Below, one piece after another: positions 1-6,283 of a DNA stretch of 6,283 bases. This stretch comes from an uncultured Candidatus Altimarinota bacterium (lineage in GTDB: Bacteria; Patescibacteriota; Gracilibacteria; BD1-5; UBA6164). Positions within the stretch are counted from its first letter, which is position 1; every line of letters starts with the position of its first letter. The translations under genes were made by a program, and so were the position numbers. The stretch covers positions 1 through 6,283 of the forward strand of contig CALHAQ010000031.1 in the NCBI GenBank assembly GCA_937931775.1, read 5' to 3'. A model generated the notes under the pieces. That model searched no databases. It was not told the DNA's origin and was given only the letters and a program-made list of their open reading frames with translations.

Positions 1-947
1 GTGAGTCATATTTTCTCCATTCTTCTCCAGACTCAACTATACTCTTCAAGAGTATCGAGTATAGATATATCTGGGATTCATATCATGTGTCAGAGTATAT
101 ATGCAAGCTTCGCATCAAAGAGTATATGCTCTCATGGAACATAAATAGTAATTTCAGGATAAAATATTTCTTGAACTTCTCTATTTTCTGAGTATTCAAG
201 AGATGGACTCATCACTGAAAAACTATCTTTTCACGCGAGAATATAGTGAATATCTTTTCTTACTCATATCAGAGTCTTACAATTTGTATCATCACTGTTT
301 ATAATACAGAAACCTCCTGGGATGATATTATTTATAAACTTTTTAAATGCTGAAAGGTAACTGTCAGGAGTTTTAAAATAATCCGCATGATCGTATTCAA
401 TATTTGTGATGATTGCGACAGTAGGTTTGTATGCAAGAAAGTGTTCTTTGTATTCACAGGCCTCTATAGCAAAATAATTTTGTTCTCCTCTAGAATAAAA
501 ATTTTTTCCATCAAATTCTTTGAGAAGAGTTCCAACTATAGCCTTAAAGTCTTCATGTGAGTTTTTAAGTACTTGAGAAACCATACTCGTAGTAGTAGAT
601 TTACCATGAGTTCCAGTTATAGCAATGAGTTTATGAGTGTTTACTATCTCTCATAGAGCATCATTATATTTGAGCATTTTTAGGGATAGTTCTTCTGCTT
701 TTTGTAGCTCTTCTTGAGTATTAGGAATCGCTTCTGTATATATTACTAAATCTATATCCTTAGTAATTCTATCATTGTTTGATCAGATAATAATATCGCA
801 TCATTCACTTTTTAGTGCAGAGATAATATGAGAGTCTGTGGAATCGCTCCCATAGACTTCCCATCCTTGGGATAAGTAATACCGAGCAAGTGCGGAAACT
901 CAGATTCATCAGATTCCTACAGCATATAACTTCTGTTTTTTATTCAT
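1..947 (-). CDS. murC: UDP-N-acetylmuramate--L-alanine ligase (MurC), 3' end outside window
   Basis: MurC is the cytoplasmic ATP-dependent ligase that adds L-alanine to UDP-N-acetylmuramate, the first amino acid of the peptidoglycan stem. The frame gives 315 residues from an ATG at 947 and runs off the window, so roughly the last third is missing. Visible motifs are the N-terminal UDP-sugar-binding loop AVGIGGIGVS (residues 9-18), the ATP-binding loop ITGTHGKSTTT (110-120), EACEYKEHF (162-170), the Mur ligase signature TNIEYDHADYF (181-191), then VPGEH and, near the edge, WRRMEKIGL, matching the start of the C-terminal domain. About 13 glycines are encoded by TGA, three of them (G13, G14, G16) in the nucleotide loop; the standard code would leave only fragments. 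The start lies 5 bases after the pth stop, so the two are probably co-transcribed. No Shine-Dalgarno sequence is visible. Identity is very secure. Confidence 0.96.
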
Positions 948-952
948 ATTTT

Positions 953-1474
953 TTAGTTTTTTTTTAGAGCTTCTGATATATTTTTGTATATCTCATTATC
1001 TATATCTATGAGTTCTTCTTGAGTAAATTTTGACAGTACCCAGTCGGATACTTCGTATCTGTCATCATTTCCAACTCCTACTTTTATTCTCGGCCAATCT
1101 TGTCCAAAATATTGAATGATGCTTTTTACTCCGTTGTGTCCTCAAGCACTCCCAGTATCTCTGAATCTTATTTTTCCAAAATCCATGGATATATCATCGT
1201 ATATTACTATAAAGTCATCAGGAATTAGTTTATAGAAATTACATATTTTTTGTAGAGGTTCTCATGAGAGATTCATGAAACTTTGTGGTTTCACTAAAAG
1301 AGTTTTTTCACCATTCAGTATTCCAGAGCTTATATCAGATGTAAATTTGCTTTCATATTTCCAATCTCAGAATCAGTTTTCTTCACGAAACTTATCCAAG
1401 AAAATAAAACCAAGATTATGCCGAGTTTCTCGATATTGTTCTCAAGGATTTCCAAGTCAGACAATGAGTTTCAT
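953..1474 (-). CDS. pth: Peptidyl-tRNA hydrolase
   Basis: Pth cleaves peptidyl-tRNA that has dropped off the ribosome, recycling tRNA in the cytoplasm. The product is 173 residues, slightly shorter than the usual 185-195. It starts MKLIVGLGNPGEQY and carries the family's active-site set at nearly E. coli numbering: N9, H19 in TRHN, N68 in PQSFMNLSG, D93 in IYDDI, and H113/N114 in SAGGHNG. Six glycines are TGA-coded, including G6 and G11 of VGLGNPG, G71 of NLSG and G111 of SAGGHNG. The conserved arginine of TRHN is coded CGG. The ATG at 1474 is the only start that gives the normal N terminus. Its leader is almost pure A/T with no Shine-Dalgarno sequence, directly after a hairpin with a T-run. 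murC follows 5 bases downstream. Confidence 0.97.
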
Positions 1475-1478
1475 ATAT

Positions 1479-1511
1479 AAAAAAAATACTACTAGAATAT
1501 AATAGTAGTAT
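1479..1511 (-). terminator. Hairpin plus T-run between the membrane-protein gene and pth
   Basis: Bases 1487-1494 (TACTACTA) pair with 1503-1510 (TAGTAGTA) around an 8-base loop, and 1486/1511 can add one more pair. On the minus strand the hairpin is followed by eight T residues (1486 down to 1479), the form of an intrinsic terminator for the gene ending at 1537. The stem is A/T rich, so it may be weak. It ends only 4 bases before the pth start codon, so it could instead act as a leader hairpin for pth. No other such structure was seen in the window. Confidence 0.5.
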
Positions 1512-1534
1512 AATGAAAAACTAAGTTTTATGAA
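1507..1534 (-). promoter_or_regulatory. Candidate sigma70-type promoter for pth-murC
   Basis: On the minus strand TTCATA (1534-1529) is followed after 16 bases by TATACT (1512-1507). The second hexamer matches the -10 consensus well and the first matches the -35 consensus at four of six positions. Transcription would begin near base 1500, inside the hairpin, so pth mRNA would have a leader of about 25 bases lacking the first hairpin arm. The -10 and spacer match the candidate in front of map. In A/T-rich sequence chance matches are common. Confidence 0.35.
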
Positions 1535-1536
1535 TA

Positions 1537-2721
1537 TTATTTTGCATCCATATATGATGAAAGACAATCTCTATAGATAATGCTGCCAGGAGATTTAGAC
1601 TTTAATGTATGTAATATCTTAGTCACACATACTTTTAGAGCTTTATTCTGATCGTGACTTGCTCACGACAAACGTCCTTGTATCTTGTTATCTTTTGCTG
1701 TATTTTTTGTGTTTCCTAATACAAAAACTTTCCATTTATTTTTAAAATTACTAAGACCCATATTTATCTTAAAATATAACTCTTCATATGTAAACAGTAA
1801 TTCACATATGGCATCATTTTTATCTATATATAGAGTGTAATCTATTCAATCTACACTTCATTCTTGGTATGTGATGCCATTATCTATTTCCTCTTTTTCT
1901 ACTTCAGGTGGGAATTCTTTAGGCGATAATTCTGTAAGTTTATTATATATTTTTCATACTATTTCTTCAGCAGCTCTATCATTATTACTATTAATAGCAA
2001 ACATATTTCATGTAACTTCACTCGTGAATACATATTTATGACCAACAACCCTTTTTCAATTTTTAGAAGCTTTTACAGAATAAACATATCTTCATAGAAG
2101 TATTTTTTTACCATGGAGTATCACATGTATATTCCATGTACATCTAGAAGTTTGTTGATATTCAAAATTTCAGAATTTTAAATCTGGTTCACATCATTCA
2201 ATATTTTTATCATACTTTTTTTCATGAAGTGAGTTTTTAATAAAATCTAAAGTATTAGATGTTTGGTGTTTTTGTGCATTACGATTTGAGGCTATAGTTG
2301 GTTCATATACTTCTCTTACGCTATTTCATATTCTTCCCAATGTTTTTTCTATAGCCTCTTGCTTACTCTTTCAAAATGATAGTCAGATTTTTTCTTCTTG
2401 AGATCATACGAAGACTTCAAAAAAGTTTCATACTTGTGCTATCCGAAATTTAAATTTATATATTCACCTAAGAGTTTCTACATGCATTTCTCCAGATTCT
2501 TCTTCTTTAAAGATATCCCATGAATCACTTTCATTTGGTGCTAAAATACCTTTATTGAGAGTAATAAGGAGTCATTCATTTGATTCATTTGCTCGTTGGA
2601 TAGTAGGTGTTTGATGAAAGTTCACGGGAGGATTTCATTTTTAAATAAAACATATGATTATGAGTATAGTCAATATAGGCAATATTAAAAGAATTTCTTT
2701 ACGAATAGTAATTGAAACCAT
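1537..2721 (-). CDS. Predicted membrane-anchored protein of unknown function, interrupted by an in-frame TAA
   Basis: I do not recognise this protein. From the ATG at 2721 the frame encodes a short basic start (MVSITIRKE), a hydrophobic segment of about 17 residues (roughly 10-26: ILLILPILTILIIICFI), then TAA at 2643-2641. The same frame then stays open, with only TGA-glycines, for 367 more residues to a TAA at 1537. The part after the interruption starts with a Pro/Gln/Asn-rich linker and looks largely beta-strand plus helix, possibly three related units. About 17 glycines are TGA-coded. It could be a single-pass protein inactivated by a nonsense mutation, a gene with a base error, or a 26-residue hydrophobic peptide followed by a gene starting downstream (the first in-frame GTG is at 2625). 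The ATG lies inside the upstream kinase-like gene, overlapping by 37 bases, so the pair are probably translated together. Confidence 0.6.
2641..2643 (-). other. In-frame TAA after the membrane segment
   Basis: Codon 27 of the frame starting at 2721 is TAA, in the context ATTTAAAAATGA on the minus strand. The frame on both sides is the same, so no single frameshift explains it. One substitution, for example TTA to TAA, would. There is no ATG shortly after it in this frame. Confidence 0.8.
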
Positions 2722-3257
2722 CTAGCAAAATGAGAAAAATAGCGAAAAAGTATATTTTTTGAACTTTTTTCTAGGAGCCCAAAATCGAATACAAATATAT
2801 TTTTTCCATCAGTTAAGAGATTATGAATAGTTTGTGGTTTTGTGAGTATATCACTTCATAAAAGATCGAGAAATACTCCTTGTTGTAACCACATGATTTC
2901 ATTTGCTATAATGAGCCTTTTGAATTTAGAGAGTAGTTTTGGATTATTATTGAGATGTTTTTTTGTAAGCTTTTCTCCAACTATATTTTTTTGTTTGATA
3001 ATATAGTGTCATGAGCTATCTTTGAGAATTTCAGTTTTTGGTATTTTTGTAAGAGGACCAAAGTATTTTTTAATGATTCTCATAGAATCTATTACTTTTT
3101 CATAGGAATCAGTTTTTCGATACATTATATTTTTTGCGAGGAATGTAGGCATCTTATAAAAATGACCATCTTGCTGGAATACAAAATTTTCTCATAGGAG
3201 TCTCCATGAAAATTTTCATTTCTTCATTTCTCTGATCTTTTGTATTTGTTTTTTCAT
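2685..3257 (-). CDS. Small protein resembling a kinase C-lobe
   Basis: This is a 190-residue protein of uncertain family. A hinge-like stretch HYIIKQKNIVGEKL (84-97) is followed by a helix, then D131 in FLDLLGSD, then IHNLLTDGKNIFVFDFGLLE (144-163). That layout (xVxEYIxGxxL, catalytic-loop Asp, Asn, then DFG) resembles the C-lobe of protein-kinase-like folds, including small atypical families such as YrbL/PhoP_reg. The N-lobe is short and no glycine loop is obvious, so catalysis is uncertain. The last 20 residues (171-190) are rich in aromatic, hydrophobic and basic residues and could contact membrane. Four glycines are TGA-coded, including G134 beside the candidate catalytic loop. The ATG follows the xer stop by 4 bases, and the 3' end overlaps the membrane-protein gene by 37 bases, so all three are probably one transcript. 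That this is a gene is secure; the kinase assignment is inference. Confidence 0.7.
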
Positions 3258-3261
3258 AATA

Positions 3262-4182
3262 TTATTTCATGAATTTCTTATGAATATTTTTGAGCTGAGG
3301 ATTGGTTACATGCGTATAAACTTGTGTTGTCGTAATACTCGAATGTCCCAGCATTTCTTGTATACTTCTTAGATCTGCACCTGCTCAAAGCAGTGTAGTT
3401 GCGAAACTATGACGAAGTGTATGAGCAGAAATATTTTTGAGTATCATGGCTTTGAGGGCATACTTTTTTATCATTCCAGTAATAAAAAACCTAGAAAGAC
3501 GCATGTTTTCATCTTCCAAAACATCTACATTTTCGTGAGAGACGTTATGACGGATAAAAAGGGGAGAGAGGTGATCGTTTCGAACATCAAGATATTGTTT
3601 TATAAGTTCAGCAGAATCTTGCGTGAGATATACTACTCGTATTTTTCTTCATTTACCTCTTACTGCAAACTCTAAAGTATCGAGATTCACATCATTTCTA
3701 TTGAGAGAGGTAAGCTCAGATATACGCAACCCTGTGGAATAAATACATTTCATAATAGCAAGATCTCTTTTTCCTATAGTTGATGAAATATCAGGAGTTT
3801 CAAAAAGTCTTTGGAGTTCTTCTGGAGAGAGAAACTCGACTCTTCGAGGATCTGCTTTTATGAGATCTATGGATGTGGCTGATAGAGATTTTTCTCCTTG
3901 TTTTTCAAGATATTTCAGAAAACTTCTTATAGTGATCATATACGCGTTAGCTGTCTTGATTGAAATTTTCTTTTCTCATTTATACAGATAACTCCGAAAT
4001 CATTCAGCGATTTTTAAAGTCATTTCCTCTACCGTAAAATTGTAACTATCTATATTTTTTTCTTCTAAGTACTCTGAAAATTTCTCCAAATGCCTGCTAT
4101 ATTGCTCTACAGTTTTTGGAGATTTGTTTTTTATTACTTCAAGCCAGTCTAAAAAGCTTTCTTTCGCGTCTTGGAATTTCAT
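3262..4182 (-). CDS. Xer-family tyrosine recombinase (XerC/XerD type)
   Basis: Xer recombinases resolve chromosome dimers at dif sites by DNA cleavage through a catalytic tyrosine. The product is 306 residues, close to the usual 295-305. An N-terminal SAM-like core-binding domain (about 1-95, with SPKTVEQYSRHLEKF at 21-35) precedes the catalytic domain. All six catalytic residues are visible: R153 (TGLRISEL), K177 (VRGKGRK), H254 and R257 (HTLRHSF), H280 (MLGHSS) and Y289 (VYTHV). TGA codes G61, G69, G178 and G266 (LLGAGAD). The start at 4182 gives a normal Xer N terminus and lies 12 bases after the map stop. Full length, complete active site and a housekeeping neighbourhood favour a chromosomal Xer over a phage or element integrase, but XerC and XerD cannot be told apart here, and a single-Xer system is possible. 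Confidence 0.93.
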
Positions 4183-4194
4183 AGTGTATAGAGA

Positions 4195-4938
4195 TTATAC
4201 AATAATCTCAGGATCCCCATCTGTGACAAGTATACAGTGCTCAAATTGGCACCCTATACTCCCATCGGCAACGAATATTTCCCAATCTCATTTGTCACTT
4301 ATCTGTCCTGATGAATATCCTACTATGGGTTCTATGGCAAGAGTCATACCGGCTTTGAGTTTTGTTCAGGTTCCAGGTTGTCCATAGTTATAGATATAGG
4401 GTTGTTCGTGGAGCGTCTTTCAGACTCAGTGACCAGTAAGTTCTCTGATAATATGATATCCGTGCTTTGATACATATTTATCAATCGCATGACCGATATC
4501 TCAAACTGTATTCCCAGCTTTTGCTTGCTGTAGTCATTTTTCGAGAGCTTTTTTTCATACTCTGAGAAATTCTTTTTTCTTTGGATATTTATCTGGATCT
4601 CCAATAATAGTTGTGAAGGCAGCATCAGTACAAATACCATGTTTTTTATCTTTCACTCAAAAATCTATAGTTACTACGTCTCCATCCTGAAATATTATAC
4701 TTTTTAAAGGTCTTCCGTGGACAACTACATCATTGACACTTGTTTGAAGCGTATATTTGTATCCATATACTCAGGTAAAAGCCGAAAGTACACCAGCATC
4801 TTTACACATCTTTAAAGCTAGATCATCTACTTGTTTCGCACTTACTCATGGAGCAAGCATTTTTGAAATGGCATCAAATACACTTTTATGTACCTCTCCA
4901 TTTTTCCTCATTATTTGTAATTCTTTTTCCGATAACAT
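4195..4938 (-). CDS. map: Methionine aminopeptidase, type I
   Basis: MAP removes the initiator methionine from nascent proteins in the cytoplasm, using two metal ions. The product is 247 residues, the size of bacterial type I enzymes. Substrate-contact H74 (VVVHGRP) and all five metal ligands are present: D92 (TIDFG), D105 (CTDAAF), H170 (TGHGVG), E203 (AIEPIV) and E234 (QFEHCI). The D92-D105 spacing is two residues longer than the usual 11, so there is a small insertion in that loop. About ten glycines are TGA-coded, including those of DFG and two in GHGVGKTLHEQP. The ATG at 4938 is the only reasonable start, since TAA closes the frame shortly upstream. It follows the previous gene by 59 bases that hold a candidate promoter, and leads into xer after 12 bases. 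Confidence 0.96.
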
Positions 4939-4967
4939 ATCTAGTATTAATGCTGATAATTTGACAG

Positions 4968-4995
4968 AGTATACCGATTATGCAAAAAGATTCAA
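4968..4995 (-). promoter_or_regulatory. Candidate sigma70-type promoter for map-xer operon
   Basis: On the minus strand TTGAAT (4995-4990) and TATACT (4973-4968) are separated by 16 bases, close to -35/-10 consensus, in the 59-base gap before map. Transcription would start near 4961, leaving a leader of about 23 bases with no visible Shine-Dalgarno sequence. The -35 element overlaps the region just after the stop of the upstream gene. Confidence 0.5.
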
Positions 4996-4997
4996 CT

Positions 4998-6283
4998 TTA
5001 GTAGTTATCGCAGTTTCATAGCCCTCTTCACTGTTTATCACAAAGTTTTTGAGCAGTTTTTGTATATTTTTCAAGTATGTCGATAGTTTTTATAAGAGAG
5101 AAATGCATTCGAATTATTCTTAACTGTAACTCTTGGGCTACCACATCTTGGCTTTGAGAGAAAGGGAGTTGATCTTCAAATATTGATTTTATTTCTTTTT
5201 TGAGATCTTCGCTTGCTTTGATTTCAGAATTTACTGTGGCTAGAGCTACTATTGGAACTGTTTCTCTTTTTGAAAACTCTTCTTGTACCGTCTCTGCAAA
5301 ACTATCTATTTCATTCTTTGCATTTGCTTGAGAGTATTGAGCTGAATTAAATAAAGGATTACTAGCACTTACTCAGCCTGAACCATATCTGGAGTGATTA
5401 TCGAGTAATACATCAGCTTGTGATCATGAAATTCATTGTTGTGCTAAAAATCCTGATAAAAGTTTATTTTCAGTTTTTTCACTTGTTTTAGAAGCTTTCC
5501 CTCACCGCATAAGTGTCCATGCATCTTTCCATTTTTGTACTCAGTCCTTGTAGTCAGAATTTTTAAATGAAATGTTTTTTATTTTATCGCTGAGTCATGA
5601 CCAAGTATTTCATTCACATTTACTACAAGATCCAAGAGTGTCTTTATTATAATACGTTTCGACCTGATTTTCAAAGTCTCATGATACGAGTATAAAGTCT
5701 CTATTTACGGCAAGATGTGCTTTATCTAGAATAGATGTTTCGTAGAGCCTGGTTATATGGTTATTATTTTTAATGAGAAGTACTAAAACATCTCTTGCTG
5801 AACTGTTTGTAGGAATACTACAGTTTGATACTCCTGAGCATGGATCTTCTATTATAGCTCCAGCTGTTTTTTTCTTTTCAGCTATTTTCAGAATTTGCGT
5901 GAGTCTTTTTGTATCTGATTCGAGTTTTCTATGATCTCTTTTTACCTGACTTGGTACTTCATTGGTTATAGGAAGAGAGATCTTAAAATCAAAACTTGAG
6001 AAATACTCATTAAAAGTAAGAAGGGAATTAAGACTACGTAGTAATTCTTTATTTTTTTATTTTACCTTATTGTAACTTCTTTGTACTTCAGAAATGTTAG
6101 GGTTAAAAGTTTCTACTGTTTCAGCGTTTGAGGCATCTCATAGTACATCTAATATGTTAGACTGTATAGATTGCAAATTCGTAAAGTATTCAGTAAGGGC
6201 AGGGGCTGGAGCATCAGAAATTTTACAACTCTTATTACAATCTCAAGTCGCTCATACTCCCAGAGGAAATATAAATAACAAGA
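4998..6283 (-). CDS. Exported cysteine-pair protein of unknown function, 5' end outside window, with an in-frame TAA
   Basis: I do not recognise this protein. The first visible residues, LLFIFPLGVGA, look like the end of a signal peptide with cleavage after GVGA, so it is probably exported. Seventy-four residues precede a TAA at 6059-6057; the same frame then runs 352 residues to a TAA at 4998. No ATG, GTG or TTG occurs in frame for a long way after the interruption, so a separate downstream gene is unlikely. Eight cysteines fall in four close pairs (CNKSC, CSGVSNC, CSKC, and CDKQGRGLGNC at the C terminus), which suggests disulfides. The middle is helical and polar, and the later part is Ser/Gln/Asn rich. 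About 13 glycines are TGA-coded. It may be a pseudogene, or the TAA may be a base error or be read through. Confidence 0.65.
6057..6059 (-). other. In-frame TAA in the exported protein gene
   Basis: The minus strand reads GTA AAA TAA AAA AAT AAA GAA in the frame of the exported protein. The TAA lies between A-runs of four and seven. Sequence on both sides is protein-like in the same frame, so a single-base insertion or deletion does not explain it; a substitution or a pair of compensating homopolymer errors could. Confidence 0.8.

Noticed and set aside
92..126. Short direct repeat AGAGTATAT near the left edge.
   Set aside because: It is two short A/T-rich copies within murC coding sequence; expected by chance.
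264..584. A 106-residue minus-strand open frame under the standard code.
   Set aside because: It is an internal part of MurC bounded by TGA-glycine codons; the frame extends in both directions.
1275..1502. A 75-residue plus-strand open frame.
   Set aside because: It lies antisense to pth, whose motifs are unambiguous, and has no recognisable features.
3409..3675. An 88-residue plus-strand open frame.
   Set aside because: It is antisense to the catalytic domain of the Xer recombinase.
4124..4387. An 87-residue plus-strand open frame across the xer-map junction.
   Set aside because: It is antisense to two confidently identified genes and has no domain signature.
4344..4640. A 98-residue minus-strand open frame inside map.
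   Set aside because: It is in a shifted frame within map, whose own frame contains all catalytic residues.
4961..4966. TTGACA on the plus strand, a perfect -35 hexamer.
   Set aside because: No -10 element at suitable spacing and no plus-strand gene downstream.
4757..5086. Open frames on both strands around the map start (the other at 4886-5074 minus).
   Set aside because: They overlap the map N terminus and the upstream gene end in other frames and show no conserved features.
1..6283. TGA as tryptophan (code 4) or selenocysteine.
   Set aside because: TGA occurs at invariant glycines, TGG is used for tryptophan, and the codons are far too many for selenocysteine, with no SECIS element seen.

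Overview
The window reads as a compact, AT-rich piece of a Patescibacteria (CPR) chromosome that uses genetic code 25 (UGA = glycine), as in Absconditabacteria (SR1) and Gracilibacteria (BD1-5). With the standard code the minus strand is a string of fragments. With TGA read as glycine it resolves into seven adjacent genes, all on the minus strand, covering nearly every base. The TGA codons fall on invariant glycines, for example the GIGGIG nucleotide loop of MurC, the SAGGHNG motif of Pth and the GHGVG motif of methionine aminopeptidase. All six visible gene-terminal stops are TAA. No plus-strand gene, tRNA, rRNA, CRISPR array or insertion sequence was seen.

In the direction of transcription (high to low coordinates) the order is as follows. 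First comes an exported protein of unknown function with four cysteine pairs (4998-6283, 5' end outside the window), interrupted by one in-frame TAA. Next is methionine aminopeptidase (map, 4195-4938), with its own candidate promoter. Twelve bases later is a Xer-type tyrosine recombinase (3262-4182), followed after 4 bases by a small protein resembling a kinase C-lobe (2685-3257). Overlapping that gene by 37 bases is a predicted membrane-anchored protein of unknown function (1537-2721), with an in-frame TAA just after its membrane segment. After a 62-base gap holding a hairpin with a T-run and a candidate promoter come pth (953-1474) and, 5 bases on, murC (1-947, 3' end outside the window).

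The recognisable genes are housekeeping: nascent-protein processing (map), peptidyl-tRNA recycling (pth), peptidoglycan precursor synthesis (murC) and probably chromosome dimer resolution (xer). The spacing suggests two transcription units, map-xer-kinase-like-membrane protein and pth-murC. The parts most worth a second look are the recoded TGA codons, the two in-frame TAA codons confined to the two genes of unknown function, the kinase-like gene overlapping a membrane-protein gene, and the lack of Shine-Dalgarno sequences at all six visible starts. All translations and counts were made by hand.
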